DNA of 58,714 nt from Fimenecus sp036652055 (lineage in GTDB: Bacteria; Bacillota; Clostridia; Oscillospirales; Acutalibacteraceae). The position numbers and the translations under genes were made by a program. Positions 26,751-35,430 of this stretch are shown here, in pieces. The DNA lies in NCBI GenBank assembly GCA_036652055.1, contig JAVVWP010000009.1:1-58714 (forward strand), written 5' to 3'. Position 1 is the stretch's first letter. Every line of letters starts with the position of its first letter. The notes under the pieces were generated by a model. That model was not told the DNA's origin and did not search any database. It worked only from the letters and a program-made list of their open reading frames with translations.

Positions 26751-26800
26751 GTTTTAAAACACTATCTTAATATTATACTCATTTTTAAAATACAAGTCAA
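26751..26800 (-). promoter_or_regulatory. GH3 promoter with downstream palindrome
   Basis: On the minus strand: -35 TTGACT (26795-26800), 17-base spacer, -10 TATAAT (26772-26777). A perfect 10-bp palindrome GTTTTAAAAC (26751-26760) lies just past the expected start and could be an operator. The binding protein is unknown. Confidence 0.7.
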
Positions 26801-26824
26801 GACCGCAAAGTCTTAGGAGGAGGC

Positions 26825-26870
26825 GGAGGGGTTGCTCCAGAGGGAGCGGAGGGGTTGCTCTAGAGGGAGC
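26825..26870. repeat. Two tandem 23-bp units of the dispersed intergenic repeat
   Basis: Two adjacent 23-bp units (26825-26847 and 26848-26870) that differ at one base, each with the small hairpin core GCTCC-AGA-GGGAGC or its variant. It is G-rich and belongs to the same family as the repeats at 39658, 49400, 54470 and 58575. It occupies the gap between the xylB stop and the GH3 promoter. Confidence 0.75.
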
Positions 26871-26888
26871 GTTGGGGGGGTGTCTGCT

Positions 26889-28403
26889 TTATTCACTCAA
26901 TATATCATAATTCTCACGAGTTATTTTAAGCAACTTATTATTGCATTGCTTTATAGAGTGATAAAGATTTTTATAAATCGGGAAAATATCATTATAATAA
27001 CAAGCCATTTGTTCATTAGATGAAATATTAAATGAGCTTACACTATTCATATTTTCGTTAGCTGTTTTTACATCCTTATATGTTTTTACACCAACGCCTG
27101 CAAGCATAGCTACGCCACGAGCCCCACTCTCACTATTTTCTGATTTGTTGATAGTGCGTGCCAGTGTATCCGATAGAATTTGTAGCCACAAGTCGCTATT
27201 TGCACCGCCACCGCATACTTGAATATGCCTTGGCTCTAATCCAATATTTAAAATTATATCATAACATTCTTTTAGGCTGAAACAACAGCCTTCTAAAACA
27301 GCCTTATACAAATTTATTTTGTCATGGCTTGCAGAAATTCCTATGAATGCACCACGACAGTTTGGATCAAGATGTGGTGTTCGCTCTCCCATTAAATATG
27401 GCAAGAACATAGCTCCATTACTTCCCTTATTCATTGCTTTCATATCTAATTCTTTGTATGACACGCTTTCAGCAAAGTTTTGCTTAAACCAGCTTACCGA
27501 AAGTCCACACCCCTGCGTTACACCCATAATATGCCACATATTTTTAATAGCGTGGCAAAATGTATGTATTCGCCCCTTGTCATCATATAAAGGCTCATTA
27601 ACAGCCGAAAAAACTACTCCACTTGTGCCAAGAGAAATGCTCATATCGCCCCCAGAGCAGACACCGTTTCCAAGTGCTGCGGCAGCCTGATCGCCAGCTC
27701 CTGCCACAACTATTGTTGATGTAGAAAGACCTGTTTCTTTAGCTATTTCAGCGGTTACATTGCCGACAACATCGCAACTTTCAAATACTTTTGGAAGCAA
27801 ATTTTTGTTTATCTCAAAACTATTCAGAATTTCTTCTGACCACGCTCTTTTTCTAACATCAAAGTAGCCTGTACCACTGGCGTCGGAAACATCGGTTGAG
27901 AAATTTCCGCAAATACAAAAATTAATGTAATCTTTTGGCAGAAGAATTTTATTTATTTTATCATAAATTTCGTGGCGATTATTTTTAATCCACAACAGCT
28001 TGCTTAATGTGAATGAAGTGTTTGGAACATTTAAAGTTAATGAAATATAATTCTCTCTGCCTATTTTATTTTCGATTTCTTTAACTTCGTTTTCTGTTCG
28101 CTGGTCACACCATATAAGACTGTTGCATAGTGGCTCGTTTTTCTCATCAAGTATGACAAGTCCGTGCATTTGACCTGAAACGCCGACGCCTTTAATATCG
28201 CTCGGATTTACTAATTTTGCTAAGTCCTTTAGCGTTTTAAGCGTTGCGTTTTTGAAGTCTACTGGTTTCTGCTCTGCCCAGCCATTTTGCGGTTGGATAA
28301 GCTCATATTCTGCACTTGAAGTGCCAATAATATTGCCTTTTTCATCAAATAAAACTGACTTTGTACCAGATGTACCAACATCAACTCCAATTAAATATGT
28401 CAT
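26889..28403 (-). CDS. xylB: Xylulokinase
   Basis: A 504-residue FGGY-family kinase that phosphorylates D-xylulose to xylulose 5-phosphate. Landmarks are GVDVGTSGTKSVLFD (6-20), GVSGQMHGL (74-82), the catalytic base D238 in GAGDQAAAALGNG and the C-terminal signature near CGGGANSDLWLQILSD. It overlaps the end of xylA by four bases (ATGA), a coupled pair, and is the last gene of the lacI-type / beta-helix / xylA / xylB run. FGGY members are hard to separate by sequence alone, but pairing with xylA makes xylulokinase nearly certain. Confidence 0.95.
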   Translation of the reverse strand: MTYLIGVDVGTSGTKSVLFDEKGNIIGTSSAEYELIQPQNGWAEQKPVDFKNATLKTLKDLAKLVNPSDIKGVGVSGQMHGLVILDEKNEPLCNSLIWCDQRTENEVKEIENKIGRENYISLTLNVPNTSFTLSKLLWIKNNRHEIYDKINKILLPKDYINFCICGNFSTDVSDASGTGYFDVRKRAWSEEILNSFEINKNLLPKVFESCDVVGNVTAEIAKETGLSTSTIVVAGAGDQAAAALGNGVCSGGDMSISLGTSGVVFSAVNEPLYDDKGRIHTFCHAIKNMWHIMGVTQGCGLSVSWFKQNFAESVSYKELDMKAMNKGSNGAMFLPYLMGERTPHLDPNCRGAFIGISASHDKINLYKAVLEGCCFSLKECYDIILNIGLEPRHIQVCGGGANSDLWLQILSDTLARTINKSENSESGARGVAMLAGVGVKTYKDVKTANENMNSVSSFNISSNEQMACYYNDIFPIYKNLYHSIKQCNNKLLKITRENYDILSE

Positions 28404-29722
28404 ATTGTTTTACCTGTTAATACGATAAATTGATTGACAAGTGCCTCCAAATATTCCTGTTTGCCACTTTGAACTTTTGGCTCTTTGTTTTGCAAAGCAT
28501 AAGAAGAAAGTTCATCAAGGGAGGTTAAGCGGTCTTTAATTTTTTTTCCTATTCCACTATTATAAGAGCTATATCTTTCGTCTAAAAATCTATCCATTGT
28601 GCCATCAGCAATCATTTTATCAGCCACCAACAAACCATATGCAAATGCGTCCATACCTGCAATATATGACAGAAAAATATCGTCATATGTATTGCTTGCA
28701 CGCCTTACTTTTGCATCAAAATTAAGCCCACCATTTGTAAATCCGCCATTTTTTAAAACTTCATACATACACATTGTTGTATCGTAAAGATTTGTTGGGA
28801 ATTGGTCTGTATCCCACCCTAAAAGCGTATCGCCTTGGTTAGCATCGATAGAACCAAAAGCATCGTTATCTCTTGCAACTCTAAGCTCGTGCTGAAAAGT
28901 ATGACCTGCTAATGTGGCGTGATTTGCCTCAATATTCATTTTAAAATCTTTGTCTAAATCATATTTTCTAAGGAAAGCCAAAACTGTTGAAACATCAAAA
29001 TCATATTGGTGTTTTGTTGGCTCTTTTGGCTTTGGCTCAATATAGAAATCACCTGTAAAACCTATACTTCTGCCATATTCTACTGACATTTTCATAAGAT
29101 ATGCCATATTGTCCTGCTCTTTTGCCATATTTGTATTAAGCAGTGTATCGTATCCCTCTCGACCACCCCAAAAAACATAGCCCTGACCGCCGAGGGAAAC
29201 AGTAATGTCAAGAGTTTTTTTGATTTGTGCAGCGGCATATGCAAACACATCTGCATTAGGTGATGTGCCTGCACCACACATATATCTTGGATTGTTAAAG
29301 CAATTTGCAGTAGCCCAAAGAAGTTTTATGTTTGTTCTTTCCATTTCTTTTTTTATGATTGGTACAATAAGGTCAAGGTTTGCGTTCGTTTCCTGCAATG
29401 TTTTTCCTTCGGGAGCTATATCTCTATCGTGAAAACAAAAATATTCAACTCCTAATTTTTCCATAATTTCAAATGAGGCGTAAACTTTATTTTCAGAAAT
29501 TTCCATTGGCGTTTTCCCACCGAAAGTTTTATCAGCAGTTCCACAGCCGAACATATCCGCACCGTCACCGCACATAGTGTGCCAATAACTTAATGCGAAT
29601 TTTAGGTGTTCGCTCATTTTCTTCCCTGCAACAATCCTATTGGCATCATAGTATTTAAATGACATTGGATTAATTGAACTTGATCCCTCAAACCTTATTT
29701 TCGATATATTATTAAAATACAT
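28400..29722 (-). CDS. xylA: Xylose isomerase
   Basis: A 440-residue class II xylose isomerase (about 440 is the standard length) that interconverts D-xylose and D-xylulose in the cytoplasm. Catalytic and metal-binding blocks are intact: FCFHDRDIAPEG with H98 and D101, the EPKPKEPTKHQYDFD block beginning at E229, NIEANHATLAGHTFQHEL near 263-280, and the D-rich GSIDANQGD and GWDTDQFP sites. It lies 16 bases downstream of the beta-helix gene and overlaps xylB. Confidence 0.97.
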   Translation of the reverse strand: MYFNNISKIRFEGSSSINPMSFKYYDANRIVAGKKMSEHLKFALSYWHTMCGDGADMFGCGTADKTFGGKTPMEISENKVYASFEIMEKLGVEYFCFHDRDIAPEGKTLQETNANLDLIVPIIKKEMERTNIKLLWATANCFNNPRYMCGAGTSPNADVFAYAAAQIKKTLDITVSLGGQGYVFWGGREGYDTLLNTNMAKEQDNMAYLMKMSVEYGRSIGFTGDFYIEPKPKEPTKHQYDFDVSTVLAFLRKYDLDKDFKMNIEANHATLAGHTFQHELRVARDNDAFGSIDANQGDTLLGWDTDQFPTNLYDTTMCMYEVLKNGGFTNGGLNFDAKVRRASNTYDDIFLSYIAGMDAFAYGLLVADKMIADGTMDRFLDERYSSYNSGIGKKIKDRLTSLDELSSYALQNKEPKVQSGKQEYLEALVNQFIVLTGKTI

Positions 29723-29738
29723 TTTTTTACCTCCAAAT

Positions 29739-31985
29739 TTATTTTCTGCCGATTTCGTTGAAATGATTTTCTTTGAAATCGGGACATTTTTTTGAAATTT
29801 TGCTATCTGCTTTTATTCTGTAATCTCCGTTTTCATAATCTTCAAAAGAGCTTTTTGCACTGTTTAAAGTGAATGTATGATTATTTTCAACAACTGAATA
29901 TTTTTTGACAGCCTTTGCAATTGTGCCAATTTTGTTTTGCTTTGAAACAATTATATTATTCTTAAGAGATGAGCCTGACGGATTGACTGCAAAGCCCTCG
30001 TCCTCTACCCTTTCATAATCTTGATGCATACGCTCAATTCCGTCATACTTATTACCGATTGAAGTGTTAAACTCCTTTGCCTCATCCATAAGCTGCCACA
30101 ATCTGCTGTCGGGAGCTTTACAGTTTTTAGCGTACCAACCATCATTGTGATAGCCATCATATGCACGAGCATCATAGTTAATCTGTTTTTCTGAATTGAT
30201 TATCAAATTGTTTTCAATCATATTATCCCTTCCGCCACCTATGAGCAAAGCGTAACCTGGGATATTGATAAGCACATTTCCATAAGCTTTTTGACCTGAC
30301 GAATTATCATCAAAATAAATGCCACTTGGTGTAAAATCGCCCGAACCTATATTGCTGATACAATTATAGCGAAGAATATTTCCGTAGGTGCTAAAGCTAT
30401 ATCCTGTATAAATTGCACCTGCATCTGAGGACTGCAAAACCACATCGTGAATGTAATTGTATTCCATTACATTTTCATTGCCCTTATAATAAATTCCCAT
30501 ATGGGGAGCGTTATAGATTTCATTGTGAGAAACCGTGTTGCCGATACCGCTTAAATTCACACCTGCGATATATGTTTTTTGAATTTCGCCATAATCGTGC
30601 AAGCTGTTATTAGTAACGGTATTGTTGCCATAGACAAAGCCATCTTTGTTACCGCCCGAAAGCAGAACCGCATCCTTTCCGATAAAAGCTACCTCGCAAT
30701 TTTCAACGAGGTTATTTCGACCACTTACGCTTATTCCACATTGTGCCGCATTTTTAATTGTGCAGTTTAATATTTTGCAGTTTTCACCTGCAACCATAAC
30801 CGCATCGCATCTTGTACCCTGCATTGTAATATCGCTTATCGTTACATTTGACGCTTTTTCGGTTATATTGATAATGCTTTTATTGCTTGTTGAAAGCATA
30901 ATTTTGCTGTCATCATTTTCATCGGGTGGATAGAAATATAATATTCCGTTATCACGGTCTATATAATATTCATTTGGTGCATCAAGCTCCTCAAGAACAT
31001 TGAAAAAATAATAGTATCCGCTATCTTTAAAGCCGTATTTACTACAATACTCGGTTGTTATGGTTTTGTCGTTATTTATACTTTTGATTGGTGTAGACAT
31101 ATCCGCCCAGTCCCAGTAAAAATAACCGAACGCCCATAAATCCTTAGTGTTCTGCCAGCTTTTTATTCTTTCGTAGGTGTCATTATCAAGTGCAAAGGTA
31201 CCGCCTCTTTGATTGCGTCTTTCAAGCCATGATTTATCAGCAGGTGCAGGAGCATTCGGCTCATAACAATCACCAATGTCGCTAACCTTACCGACGGTAA
31301 TATAAGAGTTGTTGGGATAACGGGCAACAGACATTCTTTTGCTGTCGAAGAAAAGTTCGCAGGAATTTTCTGTTGCTGCATTGTCATAATACTCCTCTGT
31401 ATTAAATCCACCTGTCGCCTTGACTTTACCATAATCCTCCGTTTTAAGACCTAATTTTTTAAGGTCAATCATTTTAACCTTATCCGCCGCCTGACTGCTT
31501 AGCCTCTTTGCGGTTTCACTGTCAACAGAAGAAAAATCGGCAAGCGTTAAAATTTTGCCACCACAAAGAATAACCTCGCCATCTCCGTAGGCTGTGTAGA
31601 TAGCAGATGTGTTTTTTGAATAATCTCGTTCATCAAAGAGAATATCGGTTTCATAATAAGTTCCTGCCATAATTGCAACCGTAATAGAAGTTTTGCTATT
31701 GCCCTTTTTTGCAAGCACTTCACGGACAGCCTCCTGTGCTTTTTTAATCGTTTTAAACGGATTTTTAAGTGAGCCGCCAAAACCGTCATCACCGTTTACA
31801 GACACATAAAAATCTGCATTGGTTACAAGCTCTTTTTTGCTATCAGATTTTTTATAAGAAAGTGCTGTGGGAGAAGCAATCGGAACATATTTATTTATAT
31901 ATGACATATATGTACCTACCGATTTTCCAATTACAGCAAGCACTAACCCGACCGCTGTTACTGAAATTATGATTTTCTTTTTCAT
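29739..31985 (-). CDS. Membrane-anchored right-handed parallel beta-helix protein, probable glycosidase
   Basis: A 748-residue protein with an N-terminal transmembrane/signal-anchor segment (about 4-27) and an exported beta-helix. The mature start (ADFYVSVNGDDGFGGS, then NPFKTIKKAQEAVREV) and the GTYYETD block are typical of beta-helix glycosidases such as GH120 and GH141-type proteins. Repeated NCTIKNAAQCGISVSG-like rungs follow at about 390-570. The operon context (xylose isomerase and xylulokinase downstream, a LacI-type regulator upstream) suggests attack on a xylose-containing glycan at the cell surface. The exact family cannot be fixed by eye, and a lyase is not excluded. The start follows AGAAGGGC. 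Confidence 0.75.
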   Translation of the reverse strand: MKKKIIISVTAVGLVLAVIGKSVGTYMSYINKYVPIASPTALSYKKSDSKKELVTNADFYVSVNGDDGFGGSLKNPFKTIKKAQEAVREVLAKKGNSKTSITVAIMAGTYYETDILFDERDYSKNTSAIYTAYGDGEVILCGGKILTLADFSSVDSETAKRLSSQAADKVKMIDLKKLGLKTEDYGKVKATGGFNTEEYYDNAATENSCELFFDSKRMSVARYPNNSYITVGKVSDIGDCYEPNAPAPADKSWLERRNQRGGTFALDNDTYERIKSWQNTKDLWAFGYFYWDWADMSTPIKSINNDKTITTEYCSKYGFKDSGYYYFFNVLEELDAPNEYYIDRDNGILYFYPPDENDDSKIMLSTSNKSIINITEKASNVTISDITMQGTRCDAVMVAGENCKILNCTIKNAAQCGISVSGRNNLVENCEVAFIGKDAVLLSGGNKDGFVYGNNTVTNNSLHDYGEIQKTYIAGVNLSGIGNTVSHNEIYNAPHMGIYYKGNENVMEYNYIHDVVLQSSDAGAIYTGYSFSTYGNILRYNCISNIGSGDFTPSGIYFDDNSSGQKAYGNVLINIPGYALLIGGGRDNMIENNLIINSEKQINYDARAYDGYHNDGWYAKNCKAPDSRLWQLMDEAKEFNTSIGNKYDGIERMHQDYERVEDEGFAVNPSGSSLKNNIIVSKQNKIGTIAKAVKKYSVVENNHTFTLNSAKSSFEDYENGDYRIKADSKISKKCPDFKENHFNEIGRK

Positions 31986-32041
31986 AATGATGCCCTTCTT
32001 TTATTTACGGTGTCTACCCGAATTTTAGATAATTTTTTCAA

Positions 32042-33055
32042 TTATAATGACTTGTCAACTTTTATGAAAAGGTCACAATGCTGAATTTCTTCTATCGTCT
32101 TTTTAGCAACAACCTTGTCAAAAATAACTTTTACTGCATTGTAACCCTGCTCATATGGCTGCTGACATATTGTCGCCAAAATATCACCGCTAAGCAGAGC
32201 CTCTACCGTTTCTTTTGTATCATCAAACGAGCAAGTTTTTATATTTTTTTTGCTTTCTTTTATTGCTCGCACAGTACCGCTAACACCACCAGCAGTTATA
32301 TAAATGAAATCGACCGTTGGATTTTTTTTGATAAAATCTTTTGTTATTTCATATGCTTTATCATTATCGTCATCATTTTCAATAACTCCTAAGATATTTA
32401 TATCATTAAAGCCTGATTTGATTACGCTCTTTATTCCCTCTACACGCCCAAGGTGACCTGTATGAATGCAGCTACCTGTTACTATACATAGATTAGCCTT
32501 GCCACCCGATAACAGCTCAACTAATTTACCTGCGATTTTACCGCTTTTTAAGTAGTCACAGCCGACATATGAAAGCCTATTTGCAGTTTCTATATCATTA
32601 GATACTGTAACAACATTTACCCCGTCTTTTGCCATTTGGTTGATTTTTTCTTCAATAGAAATATCATTAATAGGCGTTAAAATAACATTGCCTACATCTG
32701 ATGGTAATTCGTTCAATATTTTTAATAAGCTATCCGCTTGGTAGCCTTTAAATTCGATTAATTCAATTTCTATTCCATAAGTTGAAAATTCCGCCTCGGC
32801 AGAATATATTCCTCTCTTTACTTCATCAAAAAATGAATTGCCGACACTGTTAAGTATAACAACTACTTTAATTGAATGCCCTGAATAAGCCAAAGCCTTT
32901 CCGATTATGTTAGGTGTATAATTATGTTCTTTACAGATTTTTAAAATACGCTCTTTTGTTTCGGGATTAATGCCAGCTCTGCCTTTTAATGCACGGTCGA
33001 CAGTCCCACGACTTACTCCTGCAAGTTTTGCTATTTCCTGTGATGTAATTGCCAA
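32042..33055 (-). CDS. LacI-family transcriptional regulator
   Basis: A 337-residue repressor. The N-terminal helix-turn-helix (ITSQEIAKLAGVSRGTVDRA, residues 3-22) is of the GTVDR subtype, and the rest is a periplasmic-binding-protein-like sugar sensor (about 58-335). A GTG at 33064 is in frame, but its bases form the GGAGTGAGG ribosome site, so the TTG at 33055 is the likely start. It is divergent from the GH3 gene at 33204 and is followed by the beta-helix, xylA and xylB genes on its own strand with no terminator between. It probably represses both directions and responds to a xylose-type sugar or oligosaccharide. The ligand is inferred. Confidence 0.9.
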   Translation of the reverse strand: MAITSQEIAKLAGVSRGTVDRALKGRAGINPETKERILKICKEHNYTPNIIGKALAYSGHSIKVVVILNSVGNSFFDEVKRGIYSAEAEFSTYGIEIELIEFKGYQADSLLKILNELPSDVGNVILTPINDISIEEKINQMAKDGVNVVTVSNDIETANRLSYVGCDYLKSGKIAGKLVELLSGGKANLCIVTGSCIHTGHLGRVEGIKSVIKSGFNDINILGVIENDDDNDKAYEITKDFIKKNPTVDFIYITAGGVSGTVRAIKESKKNIKTCSFDDTKETVEALLSGDILATICQQPYEQGYNAVKVIFDKVVAKKTIEEIQHCDLFIKVDKSL

Positions 33056-33107
33056 ATTCCTCACTCCATCTAAAATATATTAAAGCTAATGATATATTCA
33101 CATAGTA

Positions 33108-33157
33108 TTGATTTTATAATTTCACTGTGATATAATACAGCTTGCGTTCGCGTGAAC
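33108..33157 (+). promoter_or_regulatory. GH3 promoter with LacI-type operator
   Basis: Plus strand: -35 TTGATT (33108-33113), 17-base spacer, extended -10 TGATATAAT (hexamer at 33131-33136). Directly after the expected start is GTTCGCGTGAAC (33146-33157), a near-perfect 12-bp inverted repeat with a central CG, the usual form of a LacI-family operator. A repressor bound there would block initiation. The repressor gene lies just to the left. Confidence 0.75.
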
Positions 33158-33203
33158 AGTAATATTATACATTGAGCTATAACAACTGTCAAGGAGAAAT
33201 GTA

Positions 33204-35309
33204 ATGATTAACGCTGAAAATAAAAAACTGCACGATAACAAGGGAAAAGAATTGGCAAAACAGATGTCAATGCTACAATTATCCTCCCAATTAAGGCACA
33301 CTGCTAAAGCACTTCCAAAGCTTAGTATAAAAAAATATAACTGGTGGAACGAAAGCTTGCATGGAGTTGCAAGAGCAGGCGTTGCAACGGTGTTCCCTCA
33401 AGCTATTGCTATGGCAAGCACCTTTGATGAAAACATAATTTTTAATATTGCAAGCATCATTTCTAATGAAGCGAGAGCAAAATTCAATTACAGCCAAAGC
33501 ATTGGAGATTATGGAATTTACAAAGGGCTGACAATGTGGTCTCCGAATATCAACATTTATCGTGACCCTCGATGGGGCAGAGGGCATGAAACATATGGTG
33601 AGGACCCATATCTAACTGGCATATTAGGTGTTGCATTTATAAAGGGGCTTCAAGGCGACAATGATAAATATCTGAAAACATCTGCTTGTGCAAAGCACTT
33701 CGCTGTTCATAGCGGTCCTGAATCAAAACGCCATTACTTCAATGCTGTTATATCAAAAAAAGATTTGTTTGAAACATATTTGCCTGCTTTTAAAAAAGCT
33801 GTTATTGAGGGAAATGTTAGCGGAGTTATGGGAGCGTATAACAGAACAAATGATGAACCCTGCTGTGCCTCGCCCACATTAATGCAAAAATTATTAAGAG
33901 AAATATGGCATTTTGATGGTTATTATGTTTCGGACTGTGCAGCACTGCTTGACATTGTGTTTAAACATCATATTACATCAAATCCATTAAAAGCGGCGGC
34001 AATGGCATTAAACACAGGGTGTGACTTAGAATGTGGCGTGTTATATAGATTGTTGCCTATTGCTTATATGATGGGTTATGTAAAAAAGAGTGCATTACAG
34101 TTCTCGACTGCGAGGCTTATGTCAATTCGTAGTCAATTAGGAATGTTTGACAAAGACTGCCCTTTTAACAATATAAGTCCAACTGAAAACGCAACAGAAA
34201 GCAGCGAGCAATATGCCATTGAAGTTGCTGAAAAGTCGGTTGTATTGCTTGAGAATAATGGAATATTACCATTAAAAGAAAATAGCAACAAAATTCTTAT
34301 TACTGGATACAATGCAGAAAACGAATTAGCATACCTTGGGAACTATAACGGTGAACCGTCTTCATATGTGAAAATTCTTGATGCAATAAAAAAGCGTAAT
34401 GTAGAAACTCAATATTCACAAGGGGTGCATTTATACAGCGAAAGCAAAAATATTGACAGAGAAGAAACAATACAAAAGGCAAAAAATTCAGACATTATCA
34501 TTATGTGTACTGGTTTGGACTCGTCTATCGAGGGGGAACAATCAGGTGGAGCTGTTTCAGGTGGTGGCGGTAATATTGGCATTCAAGGTGACCGTGTTAC
34601 ATTAGAACTGCCGAAAATTCAGCAAAAATTGCTTGATGATTTATTGCTACTTGAAAAGAAAATAATAATTTTGAATTTTTCGGGTGGTTGCATAGATTTT
34701 AAAAGATATAGGGGCAAAGTTGACGCTATTTTACAGTGTTGGTATCCTGGCGGAAAAGGTGGCAGAGCAATTTCAAATATTATATTTGGAGATGTTTCTC
34801 CCAGCGGTAAACTGCCAATTACTTTTTATAACGATATAGCTGATTTGCCCGATTTTGATGATTATGCTATGAAAAATAGAACATACAGATATTTTAAGGG
34901 GAATGTACAATATCCGTTTGGATATGGACTAACTTATACTGACTTTTTGCTTAAACAGCTAAGCTTTGACGAAGCTCACAGCACCATAACCGCTACTGTG
35001 AAAAACAACGGTTATTATGATTGTGATGAGGTCTTGCAGCTATATGTTACATATCCAAAATCCAACGCACAAAACCCAATCAAGTCACTTATTAAGGTAA
35101 TCAGATGCAATATAAAAGCAAATGAAGAAATTTCGGCGGACTTTAAAATCAGTGAAAGTGATTTATATTCAATTGATGAAAATGGAAATACTGTATTCTT
35201 AAACGGAACATATAAATTCATTTTGTCTGATGGCGAAAAAATACTTTCTAATTCACTTACAATAAGCAATAAGGAAAGCACTAAGATAATCGAAAAATGC
35301 TCAATATAA
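33204..35309 (+). CDS. Glycoside hydrolase family 3 beta-xylosidase-type enzyme
   Basis: A 701-residue GH3 enzyme of the beta-xylosidase/arabinofuranosidase branch, indicated by YNWWNESLHGVAR (45-57), DPRWGRGHETYGEDPYL (121-137), the KHF motif (164-166) and the nucleophile D244 in YYVSDCAAL. Domain order is the common one: catalytic barrel (about 15-310), (alpha/beta)6 domain (about 340-570) and a C-terminal fibronectin-like domain (about 590-690). There is no signal peptide. The ribosome site AAGGAG precedes ATG 33204. It is divergent from the LacI-type regulator and preceded by a strong operator, so it is very likely induced with the xylose operon. Substrate preference is inferred from branch and context. 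Confidence 0.93.
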   Translation: MINAENKKLHDNKGKELAKQMSMLQLSSQLRHTAKALPKLSIKKYNWWNESLHGVARAGVATVFPQAIAMASTFDENIIFNIASIISNEARAKFNYSQSIGDYGIYKGLTMWSPNINIYRDPRWGRGHETYGEDPYLTGILGVAFIKGLQGDNDKYLKTSACAKHFAVHSGPESKRHYFNAVISKKDLFETYLPAFKKAVIEGNVSGVMGAYNRTNDEPCCASPTLMQKLLREIWHFDGYYVSDCAALLDIVFKHHITSNPLKAAAMALNTGCDLECGVLYRLLPIAYMMGYVKKSALQFSTARLMSIRSQLGMFDKDCPFNNISPTENATESSEQYAIEVAEKSVVLLENNGILPLKENSNKILITGYNAENELAYLGNYNGEPSSYVKILDAIKKRNVETQYSQGVHLYSESKNIDREETIQKAKNSDIIIMCTGLDSSIEGEQSGGAVSGGGGNIGIQGDRVTLELPKIQQKLLDDLLLLEKKIIILNFSGGCIDFKRYRGKVDAILQCWYPGGKGGRAISNIIFGDVSPSGKLPITFYNDIADLPDFDDYAMKNRTYRYFKGNVQYPFGYGLTYTDFLLKQLSFDEAHSTITATVKNNGYYDCDEVLQLYVTYPKSNAQNPIKSLIKVIRCNIKANEEISADFKISESDLYSIDENGNTVFLNGTYKFILSDGEKILSNSLTISNKESTKIIEKCSI

Positions 35310-35338
35310 CCGTTTTTTTCATTCTATAAAATAATATA

Positions 35339-35398
35339 ATAATGCCACTCAACTTATTTTTATAAATAAATCGGGTGGCATTATTCATTACGGTTTTT
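35339..35398. terminator. Long hairpin terminator between convergent genes
   Basis: Outer arms ATAATGCCAC (35339-35348) and GTGGCATTAT (35375-35384) with a second inner stem (TTATTT/AAATAA), followed on the plus strand by a T-run. On the minus strand the foot is A/T-rich too, so it may serve both GH3 and GH35. Confidence 0.75.
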
Positions 35399-35430
35399 TT
35401 CGATATGATTATATAACTTCAACCTTGAAA

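Noticed and set aside
26825..26870. Short direct repeats as a CRISPR array
   Set aside because: There are only two adjacent units without spacers, and no cas genes are in the window.
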